From: a bacterium
GTDB lineage: Bacteria > DRYD01
NCBI GenBank assembly: GCA_030549815.1
Contig: JAUQQQ010000002.1
Location: forward strand, 1-47,429
Length of the DNA stretch: 47,429 nt
Direction: 5' to 3'
Made by a program: the position numbers and the translations under genes. Of the stretch, positions 1 through 8,583 are shown piece by piece. The notes under the pieces were generated by a model that was given only the letters and a program-made list of their open reading frames with translations, did not search any database and was not told where the DNA came from. Numbering within the stretch: position 1 is the first letter of the stretch; every line of letters begins with the position of its first letter.

Positions 1-30
1 ATTTTCAGCCTACCTATAAGGGATTGAAAC
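1..30 (+). CRISPR. Possible CRISPR repeat at the window edge
   Basis: The first 30 bases begin ATTTTCAGCC and end ATAAGGGATTGAAAC. This resembles 30-bp repeats of thermophile type I-B/III arrays in length and ending. It could be the last repeat of a genuine CRISPR array lying to the left, or simply the first visible unit of the 89-bp array. Later copies diverge in the first nine bases (for example AATCGCAGT at 90-98). No cas gene is visible in the window. Confidence 0.3.
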
Positions 31-717
31 TGTGTTAATGAGAATAGAATAGTTAATTTTATCCAACTTAGTTGGATAGATTGCTTCGCAATCGCAGTCT
101 ACCTATAAGGGATTGAAACGGTATTAATGAGAATAGGAAAATTCATTTTATCTGACTGTGTCGGATAGATTGCTATGCAATTATAGCTACCTATAAGGAA
201 TTAAAATAGTATTAATTAAAATAGAAGAAAATGCTTTCTGATTGTATTGGATAGATTGATCACAATCCCATGCTACCTATAAGGAATAGAAACCTTTTTA
301 ATTAAAATAGAAGAATTAGTTTTATCCAATTTAGTTGGATAGATTTCTATGCAATCGCAGCCTACCTATGATGAATTGAAACTTACGATTATATCTCATT
401 TGGATGGGACCCTATTGCAAATCGCAGCTTACCTATGAAGGATTGAAACTGTGTTAATGGAAACAGAAAAATTCGTTTTATCCAACTTCGTTGGATAGAT
501 TGTTTTGCAATCCCCGTCTACCTATGAGAGATTGAAATGTTTTTAATTAAAATAGAATAGTTTTTTTTATCCGATGTTGTCCGATAGATTGCTTTACAAT
601 TGCAGTCTATCTATGAGAGATTGAAACATTGTTAATGAGAATAGAAAAATTTGTTTTATCCAATTTTGTTGAATATGTTGCTTTGCGATTGCATCCTACC
701 TATAAAGGAATTAAAAC
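1..717 (+). repeat. Tandem array of ~89-bp CRISPR-like units with two hairpins each
   Basis: A 21-22 bp motif ending in variants of ATAAGGGATTGAAAC recurs at 10, 99, 187, 273, 362, 429, 518, 607 and 696, a spacing of 86-89 bp except one 67-bp unit (362-428). The ATTGAAAC end matches the crRNA 5' handle of many type I-B/III CRISPR repeats (family knowledge). The intervening sequences are not unique spacers. They are homologous to each other, and most contain a 7-bp triloop hairpin (ATCCAAC-TTA-GTTGGAT at 61-77) followed by a 6-bp triloop hairpin (GATTGC-TTC-GCAATC at 79-93). Stem changes are often compensatory: the A-U pair 65/73 becomes G-C at 154/162 and 573/581, and the C-G pair 67/71 becomes U-A at 242/246. 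The array starts before the window and ends 12 bp before the pseudogene stop. No ORF is evident in it. Confidence 0.9.
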
Positions 718-1646
718 TTTGGTTATATATTACCTGTATATAGTTTCCCACATATAATACATTTTTCTTTTTTTAGTATTAAAATTCATTCCACATATTA
801 TTACATTTTTTTCTAAAGTATACTTAGCATAATATTCTTTATTTTTTATTTGTTTTAGTGCTTTTTCTTCATCTTTATCTATCTTAATTTCGAAAATGTA
901 TATTTTTTTGTTTGGAGTTTTAAGGATAATGTCAATTCTTCCCAATTTGGTATGCAATTCTGCATTACAATCGAATCCTGTAGAATACAAATAAACATAC
1001 AGGAATGATTTTATACTTTTTTCATCGTTTCTATATAAATCATAGGGTATGTTCTCAACGAGTTTATTTATTCTAAATTCTATTTCTTGTGTATCAAAAT
1101 TTTCCAAAGCTTTTCGTAAGGGATTGATTTCACTATCTTCACCTTTCCAATCTTTTAAGAACTCTCTTAACAAGTTTTCATTAAAGCTAATTTGTACTTC
1201 TTTATTGGGAAATTTTAATTTATAAAACTTTCTACTGTATTCTTCTTTTACTTTGTGTATTGTTAAATATCCTGTTTGGAACATTAAAGCTTCTATGCTT
1301 ATTTTGTCTATATCAACTCTGTTTAAGTCTTCTTCAGACAACATCAATTCCAAATTAGGAATTTCGTACTTATTATGTTTTATGAGTTTTATTAATACTT
1401 TAGGATTTCCAGTTTCGTACCAATAGCTGCTATAAGATTTATTTTTTAAATAAAGCAAGACATCGAAAGGGTTGTAAATTTTGCTACTTAGCTACCAGTA
1501 GCCGTTATACCAGTTTCTTATGCCTTCTATCTCTTGTTCCTTTATTCTTTCTCCAAATGTAAGCAATAACTCTTTTTCAGTGTATCCGCATAAATCACCA
1601 TATTCTTGATTTAAGCTAATATCTTCTAATTGGTTTAACCCACAAA

Positions 1647-1664
1647 CCGGGGCCCCAAAACCCC
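1647..1664. repeat. GC-rich palindromic insert in pseudogene
   Basis: CCGGGGCCCC (1647-1656) followed by AAAA and CCCC is an island of G/C in AT-rich coding sequence. It adds about eight residues (RGFGAPVC) between SLF and GLNQLED, where relatives run straight through SLFSGLN (recalled family pattern). In-frame insertion suggests a small mobile or slippage-derived palindrome. Confidence 0.5.
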
Positions 1665-1760
1665 TAAAAAGAGAGATTTTGGCAAACTTGCTTATTCCTG
1701 TAATAAAGACAAACTTTAAGTACTGATCCATTCCTTTTATTGTTTGATATAATCCTTTTT

Positions 1761-1788
1761 CTCTTACGAGAGAATGACTTCGTCATTC
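1761..1788 (-). repeat. Two-hairpin palindromic element, pseudogene copy
   Basis: GAATGAC-TTC-GTCATTC (772-788 of the second thousand, 7-bp stem, triloop) abuts CTCT-TACG-AGAG (1761-1772). On the minus strand it reads hairpin with GAA loop, then CTCTCGTAAGAG. This is the same plan as the triplicated 27-bp element at 21892-21972 (GAC-GAA-GTC core, then a TTCT/AGAG hairpin). It interrupts the reading frame between VLE and REKGLYQ and introduces a TGA. Confidence 0.65.
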
Positions 1789-2158
1789 CAATACATCCCT
1801 TATTTCTTGCGCTATTTTTTTTTGTCTATATTATCGAGAATGAGCTTGTCATATTCATCTACTAATTAATACTAATTTTTTGTTGGTTTTTTCTGAAATG
1901 TTTTCTATTAATTTCATCATTCTTGTTCCAATATGTTTTGGATGTAATTTTACTTGATAATTTTTAGCATACTTATCCTGAATTACTTTTATGTATTCAT
2001 TTAATTCTTCTGCATTTTTAAATGTAGTATCGAAAGAAATTCTTATAACAGGATACTTTTCATTCCAATTCCAATTATTTTCCAGATACAACCCTGTAAA
2101 TAATTTTTCTCTTCCTTCGAAGGCGGACTTTAAAGTATCAACAAAAAGGCTTTTACCT

Positions 2159-2167
2159 GCGGAACGC
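2159..2167. repeat. Short palindrome at a frameshift
   Basis: GCG-GAA-CGC (minus GCG-TTC-CGC) lies exactly where the pseudogene reading frame changes between RPRR and AGKS, that is, inside the Walker A region. The GAA/TTC triloop is shared with the element at 1761-1788. It is too short to be sure it is more than coincidence. Confidence 0.3.
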
Positions 2168-2280
2168 CTAATAATCGTCGAGGACGAGATAAAAAATAAT
2201 ACTTACCTTCATCTACTAACTTTTTTACAAAATATGTCTTATCCAAATAATAGTATCCTCCTGTTCTTATCTCTGCAAAA

Positions 2281-2295
2281 GGGGACCCCTGCCCC
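2281..2295. repeat. GC-rich palindromic insert near pseudogene start
   Basis: GGGGACCCC followed by TGCCCC sits in AT-rich sequence. It encodes VGQGSP between ISSF and FAEIRTGG, where family members usually read ISSFKKIRTEG (recalled pattern). It resembles the GGGGCCCC insert at 1647-1664 in the same gene. Confidence 0.45.
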
Positions 2296-2444
2296 ACAAA
2301 ACTACTTATTCCTATTGGTAACTTCTTCACTTATACGCACTCCCACAGGTTTTTTTTATTTCCCTACATTATATTTACAAATTCAATTTGTTATTACCTT
2401 TCAATTGAAATTGTTAAAATGGAGGAAATTAAGGGGAATTAAAA

Positions 2445-4169
2445 CTATATCACTCTGGTGATTTCTTCTATTGAAGTTACTCCTTTTGATAACTTTTCTA
2501 TTGCGTCATTTATTAGGAATTTTTGATTTTTCTCTTGGCTTAATATTTTTTTTATTTTATAATGAGGGACATTTTGAATTATTAAATCTTTAACAAAACT
2601 ATCGAATATTACTATTTCTGCTATTGCGGTTCTTCCTAAAAATCCTGTCCAATTGCACAAGGGACAACCTTGTGGCTCATAAACGTATTCTATTGGATTA
2701 TCTTTTACTAATTCCTGCTCATCTTTGTTATCTCGAGTTATAGCCTTTATTAAATCATTAAAATTAGCTTTTGTTTTCTTTTTACAATTATTACATAACA
2801 CTCTTACTAACCTTTGATTTATAACTCCTATTAAAGATGAAAAAAGATATTCTTGATTAACGTTCATTTCCTTCATACGAATGATTGTTGAAATTGCATC
2901 ATTTGCGTGAATTGTCGATAAAACTAAATGTCCTGTCAATGAAGCCTGTACAGAAATCCTCAATGTTTCCTCATCTCTTATTTCTCCCACTAATATTACA
3001 TCAGGATCTTGCCTTAGAATATATTTCAAAGCATTATCAAAGGTTAATCCTACTTTCTCATTAACCTGTACCTGTGTTATGTTTTCTAAGTCATATTCAA
3101 TAGGATCTTCTATCGTTACGATATTTTTTGATTCTAAATCTATTTCTTTAAGCATAGAGAATAAGGTTGTTGTTTTTCCTCCACCTGTTGGACCAGATAC
3201 AACTATAAAGCCATACGGTTCACTTATCATTGTCTTTATTTTAACAATATTATCCTCTCCAAATCCTAATTTTGATATATCTATTATTGTTTGTTTCTTA
3301 TCAAGTATCCTAACTACAACTTTTTCTCCATACCTTGAAGGTAAAGTTGAAATTCTTAAATCATATTCAGAATTTCTTGTTTTAACTGTTAAATGCCCAT
3401 CTTGAGGTAGCCTATGCTCGGTTATATCCAATTGAGCCATTATCTTTATTCTACTTACAACTTCAGGAAGTTTTTCTAACGGAAACTCAAGGCCTTTGTA
3501 AAGGACTCCATCTATCCTATATCTTACCTTTACATTTTTATTTGTTGGTTCTATATGTATATCTGTTGCGCGGTATGTTATTGATTGCTTAAAAATGGCT
3601 TCTACTAATCTTATTATCCCTGGTTGTGATTCAGATTCGTCAAGATTGATTGATCTAACTAAATCTTCAGCTTCCTCTGTAATTTCTGTTTTTATATCTC
3701 TCAACGCTTGGTCAACTATTATCTTATTCTCAATATCTTGAATAACTTTTTCAAACGCTGTTTTGGATATGACAGCTATATCAACATTTATCGTATTTAA
3801 ATATTCCCTTGCTACATTTATTGCTTCAGTATCCAGCGGATCAACCATCCCCAACAAAACTATACCATACTCATCTTTTTTGATAGGTATTATTTTATAA
3901 TTTTTGATGATATTTATTGGAATTTGATTTATTAAATTTTCTTCTATATTTGTTTCAAGAAGATTGATGTAAGGTATGTTTAAAGATTCTGCTAATGCTT
4001 GAGATAATTCTTCTTCTGTAATATATCCTAATTCTATTAAAACTTCACCTATCCTTTTGTTTGGAGCATTTTTTTTCTGATAATCTAATGCAGTATTTAA
4101 AATTTCATGACTGATTAATCCTTTTTCTACTAATACTTGACCTATTAGTTTTTTCTTTACACCAATCAT
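2445..4169 (-). CDS. pilB: Type II secretion / type IV pilus assembly ATPase (GspE/PilB)
   Basis: A 574-aa hexameric ATPase that would power assembly of type IV pili or a type II secretion pseudopilus at the inner membrane. An N-terminal T2SSE_N-like region (about 1-150) precedes the ATPase core. The Walker A is GPTGGGKT (326-333; Gly instead of the usual Ser at the fifth position), the Walker B is VILVGEIRD (391-399), and the His box LTGHLVLSTIHAND is at 411-424. A tetracysteine zinc site is complete: C459/C462 and C502/C505. Length matches PilB/GspE. The ATG overlaps the upstream lipoprotein stop as ATGA with no clear ribosome site, so translation is probably coupled. No pilC, pilT or pilin gene is nearby, so pilus versus secretion role is open. 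Confidence 0.95.
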   Translation of the reverse strand: MIGVKKKLIGQVLVEKGLISHEILNTALDYQKKNAPNKRIGEVLIELGYITEEELSQALAESLNIPYINLLETNIEENLINQIPINIIKNYKIIPIKKDEYGIVLLGMVDPLDTEAINVAREYLNTINVDIAVISKTAFEKVIQDIENKIIVDQALRDIKTEITEEAEDLVRSINLDESESQPGIIRLVEAIFKQSITYRATDIHIEPTNKNVKVRYRIDGVLYKGLEFPLEKLPEVVSRIKIMAQLDITEHRLPQDGHLTVKTRNSEYDLRISTLPSRYGEKVVVRILDKKQTIIDISKLGFGEDNIVKIKTMISEPYGFIVVSGPTGGGKTTTLFSMLKEIDLESKNIVTIEDPIEYDLENITQVQVNEKVGLTFDNALKYILRQDPDVILVGEIRDEETLRISVQASLTGHLVLSTIHANDAISTIIRMKEMNVNQEYLFSSLIGVINQRLVRVLCNNCKKKTKANFNDLIKAITRDNKDEQELVKDNPIEYVYEPQGCPLCNWTGFLGRTAIAEIVIFDSFVKDLIIQNVPHYKIKKILSQEKNQKFLINDAIEKLSKGVTSIEEITRVI

Positions 4170-5656
4170 TTGTAAACAACCGTATATCTTGCATTATCTG
4201 TATCTGTTCTATCTATGGTGTATCCGGATAAAGTGTTAAACGGCCCTAAGTTTACGCTCAATTTAGTGTACGTTTGGGTTGGTGCATTAAAGGTAACGAC
4301 ACCATTAAATGGAGAATTGGTTTTGTATATATAGAATGCAGAGTAAGGGGATATTGAACTAAAAGCTCCCATTTGACTTAATGTTTTATTTTCAAACCCA
4401 TCATTATCACTTTCATCATATTTAAAAACTCCTTTATCATTTCCTGAATTATCTCCATTTCTATCTATATTGTTGAGATCAATATTATTGAATCCAAAAT
4501 TATTATCCCCACTAACATTTAAAATTACCGCAGTATTAAAAACTTCTACTGTTGTTAAAAAATCCTCGCTTCCATTAATGTTTTCTATTAAGTTAATCCC
4601 ATTTAAATTTGATCTAACCATATTACTCCAAGCATTAGTGAATCTCTGGTTTAATAATTTAACGAAGAGGAATGATTTACCGTAATTTGCAAAATCTGGA
4701 TTATTGGTAACTAATGGTGTAGCATCAGGATTTCTTAAAAAATATCTTATTGAATTTATTCTAACATCTCCACCATATCCGCATAGTTCTTCTCCATAAG
4801 TTGCTAATCCTTCTGCAATCCAAGCGTCATGGTTACCAATACTACTACCATGAAATTCCAATAGGTGGACGAATTCGTGGGCCAATGTTACATTTGCTTC
4901 ATTGTAAGTTCCGTAATTAAGGGTAAAAGTATATGGATGAATATTAACTCTTTGTGGATCTTCAGTTCCCCAAAAGTATCCTATTACTGAAGGAGGATTT
5001 GAAGGATCAACTTGAGTTGTTATGAGAATATCAACATAAAAACTAAGGTTTATTTGTGCAGTTGTCGTTAGAGTATTATAATCGTTTGCAAATCTTAAAG
5101 CTAATTGGTTTATTTCTGCTTGAATAACTGTATTATTATTCCAATCATTATCATCAACCCAAATAGCAAAATTAGGATTATTATTTACATATCGGCAAGT
5201 TGCATTTACTGTGATTCCACTTACGTTGAAATTTTTAGTATCACCTAAATTAGGTGCTGTTGTTGAATAGAGGATATTTTGATTTGTTCTTGATGATGGT
5301 TTAAAACCACATTTGAATTGATGTTCGTTGACTATTTGTCTTGTTGGTTCATTTTGATTTGATAAGATATTGGGCTGTGTAGTTGAGAATGTAAATGAAT
5401 AGTTATTTGAGTTTACTGAGTTTCCTTTTGTAGAGAAAATAATATATGCTCCTGTTGTAGAGTTTATTGAGGATTGGTTAGGATTAAGGTTTCCACCGCC
5501 ACTACCTCCGCCTCCGCCACCTCCACTTCCTCCACTACCGCCACCTATTGGAGGAATTATTCCTCCACCACCCCCACCTCCACAAGCAATAAACAAAAAT
5601 AGCGAAATAACTATTACATTTACAACTATCAGATAATACCATACTTTAGGTTTCAT
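4166..5656 (-). CDS. Secreted lipoprotein zinc metalloprotease (M30-like)
   Basis: A 496-aa predicted lipoprotein. Residues 1-24 form a hydrophobic signal and LFIAC gives a lipobox with Cys25, followed by a low-complexity Gly/Ser linker (26-56) that would hold the enzyme off the membrane. The zinc motif HEFVH (260-264) is followed by EFH, then DAWIAEGLATYGEEL with Glu282 as the probable third ligand. HEFxH plus ExGLxxYxEEL resembles peptidase family M30 (hyicolysin-like); the assignment is from motif spacing only. The C-terminus is beta-rich. A good site (AAGGGGAAAA) precedes the ATG. It overlaps pilB by 4 bases, so the two are co-translated, hinting at a substrate or partner of the secretion system (inference). 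Confidence 0.82.
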   Translation of the reverse strand: MKPKVWYYLIVVNVIVISLFLFIACGGGGGGGIIPPIGGGSGGSGGGGGGGSGGGNLNPNQSSINSTTGAYIIFSTKGNSVNSNNYSFTFSTTQPNILSNQNEPTRQIVNEHQFKCGFKPSSRTNQNILYSTTAPNLGDTKNFNVSGITVNATCRYVNNNPNFAIWVDDNDWNNNTVIQAEINQLALRFANDYNTLTTTAQINLSFYVDILITTQVDPSNPPSVIGYFWGTEDPQRVNIHPYTFTLNYGTYNEANVTLAHEFVHLLEFHGSSIGNHDAWIAEGLATYGEELCGYGGDVRINSIRYFLRNPDATPLVTNNPDFANYGKSFLFVKLLNQRFTNAWSNMVRSNLNGINLIENINGSEDFLTTVEVFNTAVILNVSGDNNFGFNNIDLNNIDRNGDNSGNDKGVFKYDESDNDGFENKTLSQMGAFSSISPYSAFYIYKTNSPFNGVVTFNAPTQTYTKLSVNLGPFNTLSGYTIDRTDTDNARYTVVYK

Positions 5657-5740
5657 AATTTTTTCCCCTTTCTTCCTTCCTTCCCTTTTTATTATTTATC
5701 CATTTTTCAATAGATTTCCCTCTTTTCAAAATTTTTTGAC

Positions 5741-6550
5741 TTACAGATGAAAAAGTTGATTGAATTGATTAATCAAATTTTCCATTAAAGATATCGTAAC
5801 AATTCTTTTATTGTCATCTATTATTGAAAAGTTTATTATGATTAGATTTGTGCAGTTATTGATATAGAACTCTAATTTTATCTTGTTAGCCCATTCTATT
5901 AAATTTATTGTATCGCTTTCATTTAATATGTTCCAGAAATCAAGAATTTTGAGGTTTTCTTCATCAGTTTCTATTCTGTATAAATCCCAGTGATTGATAA
6001 TTTTATCTTTTATTTTAAATGAGTTCATAATGTTGAAAGAAGGGCTTGATGTATTTAAAAATCCTTTTACGAAAGTTGTTTTTCCTGCTCCTAAATTTCC
6101 AGTTAAAAGTATGTTCAATACGTCAAAATTAATGGCAATCTTAAAGAAATCTTGGGAAAATTTAATTAATTGGTAAAGGTCAAACAGAAAAATAAAGTAA
6201 TTATTGAGAAAAGGATAGGTTTTGAATTCTATTTTTATTTTTGCTGGTAAATCATCTTTATCTAACTTTCTGAAATTATTGTTTTCAAATATGTATGGAT
6301 CTAATGCTTTAAAATCATCATTATTGTAGAATATTTCTTGTGAATACTTTATTAATCCTGTAAAGTTTCCGTTTTTAGTTGTTATTTGTGATCTAATATA
6401 CAATTGAGCAGGGATTACATCATGATAAACTGGTGTTAATATTTCTTGATAAGGATCAAAGAAAAATGGATATAAATAATCACCTTGAATATCCCAAATG
6501 AGTATATTTTTTATATCTTCTAAAGTTAATTCATTAATTTTCTTTTTTAT
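5741..6550 (-). CDS. tsaE: TsaE-like P-loop ATPase with N-terminal extension; apparent ATA start
   Basis: The C-terminal ~150 residues match TsaE, the ATPase of the tRNA threonylcarbamoyladenosine (t6A37) system. They contain the Walker [11 protein letters not shown], then HWDLYRIE and NLIEWANKI (family: HxDxYR, EW). TsaE is normally about 150 aa; here about 115 residues of unknown sequence precede the P-loop. The first canonical start in frame is TTG at 6403, without a ribosome site. The frame stays open and protein-like for another 46 codons. It reaches ATA at 6550-6548, which overlaps the rhodanese stop (ATAA) and lies 6 nt after AGGTGA (6562-6557). I extend the gene to that ATA, giving 269 aa. 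If ATA is not used, the product begins at 6403. Confidence 0.8.
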   Translation of the reverse strand: MKKKINELTLEDIKNILIWDIQGDYLYPFFFDPYQEILTPVYHDVIPAQLYIRSQITTKNGNFTGLIKYSQEIFYNNDDFKALDPYIFENNNFRKLDKDDLPAKIKIEFKTYPFLNNYFIFLFDLYQLIKFSQDFFKIAINFDVLNILLTGNLGAGKTTFVKGFLNTSSPSFNIMNSFKIKDKIINHWDLYRIETDEENLKILDFWNILNESDTINLIEWANKIKLEFYINNCTNLIIINFSIIDDNKRIVTISLMENLINQFNQLFHL

Positions 6551-7422
6551 GTTAGATCACCTGGTTCTGGACCTTTGACTATTGGTACTTTTACACTATT
6601 ACCCCATTCTGTCCATGAACCATCATAATTTTTAACATTTTTATATCCGAGTAGATATTTTAATACAAACCAAGTCAATGATGACCTTTCTCCGATCCTA
6701 CAGTATGCAATGATTTCTTTATCTTCTGTAATTCCGAATTTGCTATACATTTGTTTTAATTCTTCTACTGTTTTAAAGGTTCCGTCTTCTTTTAAATTTT
6801 TACCCCAAGGTATGTTTATAGCGGTTGGTATATGTCCTCCTCTTAATGCACCTTCTTGTGGATAGTCAGGCATATGGATTAGTTCTCCTGTATATTCTTT
6901 CTCGCTTCTTACATCTATTAATTTTACATCTTTTCCAAGCTTACCTTCTCTATATAATCTAAGGATTTCATCTTTGAAAGCTCTTATTTCTTTGTCGTTT
7001 CTTGGATTTGCTTTGTAATTTGTTTTTGGATAAGAAGGTATTTCTTTGGTAAGGGGTTTATTTTCATCTATCCATTTTTTTCTTCCCCCATCCATTATTT
7101 TACAATTTTCATGGTTGAATAATTTGAAGACCCAAAAAGCATAACATGCCCACCAGTTATTTTTATCTCCATAGAATACAACGAGTGTATCATTTGATAT
7201 TCCTTTGTTAGAACAAAGTTCTTCGAATTTTTTTTCATCTATGAAATCTCTTGTTACAGTATCATTAAGTTCTGTATGCCAGTCTATTTTTACAGCTCCT
7301 GGTATGTGTCCTGTATCATAAAGCAAAACATCTTCATCTACTTCAACTATTCTAACTTTTGGATTGTTGAGGTTTTCTAAAACCCAATCCGTTGAAACAA
7401 GTACTTCAGGTATTGTTAACAT
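6547..7422 (-). CDS. sseA: Thiosulfate/3-mercaptopyruvate sulfurtransferase (two rhodanese domains)
   Basis: A 291-aa protein of typical length for tandem-domain rhodaneses, which move sulfane sulfur from thiosulfate or mercaptopyruvate to cyanide or thiol acceptors. The N-terminal inactive domain (about 1-130) has [10 protein letters not shown]. The C-terminal domain has [12 protein letters not shown] and the catalytic loop CRIGERS, with Cys241 as persulfide carrier. CRxGxR favours a thiosulfate sulfurtransferase over CG(S/T)GVT mercaptopyruvate enzymes (family rule). AGGAGGTGA lies 9 nt before the ATG. It is the first gene of the minus-strand run leading to tsaE, the metalloprotease and pilB. 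Confidence 0.95.
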   Translation of the reverse strand: MLTIPEVLVSTDWVLENLNNPKVRIVEVDEDVLLYDTGHIPGAVKIDWHTELNDTVTRDFIDEKKFEELCSNKGISNDTLVVFYGDKNNWWACYAFWVFKLFNHENCKIMDGGRKKWIDENKPLTKEIPSYPKTNYKANPRNDKEIRAFKDEILRLYREGKLGKDVKLIDVRSEKEYTGELIHMPDYPQEGALRGGHIPTAINIPWGKNLKEDGTFKTVEELKQMYSKFGITEDKEIIAYCRIGERSSLTWFVLKYLLGYKNVKNYDGSWTEWGNSVKVPIVKGPEPGDLT

Positions 7423-7534
7423 ACTAAAATTTCACCTCCTTTTATACTCTCTATTTATATTATTCTTTTATTTTACCATTTACCTTTTTTGTATAATAAA
7501 GGTAAAAAGTTTAGATTATCTAAGAATATTTGTG

Positions 7535-8437
7535 ATGAATAAAATAATAGTGGATCAAGAAAACATAAGAATTGACAAATTTATATCTCAGAAATTAAAT
7601 CTTTCAAGGACAATGGTCCAAGAATACATAGAAAAAAGATTGATAAAGATTAATAATGTTGTTTTAACCAAAGCTAATAAAATAGTTAAGCAAGGAGATG
7701 TTATAGAAATAGGAAGTGCTCAAGAAGACAAGTTTGAGAATTTTGAAATTGAAAAGCAAAATATAAAATTTTATCAAAATCTTTATATACCCATTATTTA
7801 CGAAGATGAAAATATTATTTGCCTTAATAAACCAGTAATTAATGTGAATAAGGTTGGGAAACAGCCAAGTTTATTTGAGTATCTTCTTTTTATTGGTAAA
7901 AAACCATATTTAGTCCATAGATTGGATAAGCAGACTACGGGTTGTTTGGTTGTCGCAAAAAATTATAAAACTGCTTATAAGATTTCTAACTTATTTAAGG
8001 AAAGAAAGGTTAAAAAAAAATACTTTGCTATTGTCGAAGGAAGATTAAAAGATAATGTTATTATCGAAGCACCTATTTATCATACCAAAAATCCACTAAA
8101 AAAACAAGTAGTATCTTTTGGAAAAGGAGCCAAGACAATTATTAAAATAGAAAAATACCTAAATATAGAAAACATACAATGTTTGGGGGAAATCAGTTTT
8201 AAAAAACCTATAAAAGATTTGACTTTATTAGATATTGAAATAGTAACGGGTAGAACGCATCAAATTAGGGTTCATTTATCAAATTTGGGGTTCCCTATTG
8301 TAGGAGATACTAAATACGGCAGCAGTATTGATATTAATAATGGACAATATTTTTTACTTCATTCTTATTTTATATCTTTTGAACTTGATGGAAAAGATTA
8401 TTCATTTAAATCTTTACCACAATGGGCACAGCTATAA
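7535..8437 (+). CDS. RluA-family pseudouridine synthase
   Basis: A 301-aa enzyme that isomerises uridine to pseudouridine in rRNA or tRNA. Residues 1-60 form an S4 RNA-binding domain (IRIDKFISQKL). The catalytic motif is HRLDKQTTG with Asp131, and GRTHQIRVHL near the C-terminus completes the RluA/RluD signature. The frame is open further upstream, but ATG 7535 gives the standard N-terminus. No ribosome site is seen before it, while a TATAAT box lies at 7492-7497. Target site (RluA, RluC or RluD type) cannot be told from sequence alone. Confidence 0.92.
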   Translation: MNKIIVDQENIRIDKFISQKLNLSRTMVQEYIEKRLIKINNVVLTKANKIVKQGDVIEIGSAQEDKFENFEIEKQNIKFYQNLYIPIIYEDENIICLNKPVINVNKVGKQPSLFEYLLFIGKKPYLVHRLDKQTTGCLVVAKNYKTAYKISNLFKERKVKKKYFAIVEGRLKDNVIIEAPIYHTKNPLKKQVVSFGKGAKTIIKIEKYLNIENIQCLGEISFKKPIKDLTLLDIEIVTGRTHQIRVHLSNLGFPIVGDTKYGSSIDINNGQYFLLHSYFISFELDGKDYSFKSLPQWAQL

Positions 8438-8583
8438 TTTAAGTTTATTTGGTGAAATTCCTTAGAGATTTTATCCAAAAGGATTTTTAAATGGATATTT
8501 TTGAAGGATGTTAGGTTTATTTATATAATTTTTTTGTTAGGATAAAATTTTTGCTTTTGATATAAAACAAAGGGGGTAATGGC

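Larger units (their letters stand above)
730..2330 (-). pseudogene. Degraded AAA-ATPase / PD-(D/E)XK nuclease family protein (DUF1703 type)
   Basis: Read on the minus strand from GTG at 2330, the pieces follow the order of this family (PF09820 AAA-ATPase-like, then PF08011 nuclease). N-terminus MKKLPIGISSF, GYYYLDKT and SRPRR come first. After a frameshift come AGKSLF and the fragment 2091-1855, then DEYDKLILDNID, the fragment 1731-1492 (FVFITGISKF to WYNGYW), an in-frame TAG at 1492-1494, and 1458-730. The last part carries the nuclease-like GRIDIIL and IYIFEIKI. Lesions seen are a frameshift near the Walker A, a stop after KKLVLI, a frameshift at an A9 run near 1830, a palindromic insertion at 1761-1788 and the TAG. 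A GGGAG ribosome site precedes 2330. The intact protein would be about 530 aa. Such genes occur in many copies in some genomes; function is unknown. Confidence 0.88.

Noticed and set aside
1-717. Ordinary CRISPR array
   Set aside because: Intervals between repeats are homologous to each other and structured, spacing (~89 bp) is too long for a 30-bp repeat plus normal spacer, and repeats are degenerate.
2420-2444. Outlying CRISPR-like motif (AAGGGGAATTAAAAC)
   Set aside because: Resembles the degenerate array repeats at 3' end only; lacks CTACCTAT and both hairpins, so chance in AT-rich DNA is likely.
1991-2461. 156-aa plus-strand ORF
   Set aside because: Antisense of the degraded nuclease gene; the opposite strand matches a known family.
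8470-8500. Rho-independent terminator (ATCC-AAAA-GGAT then T run)
   Set aside because: Stem of only four base pairs; no better terminator was seen in this gap.
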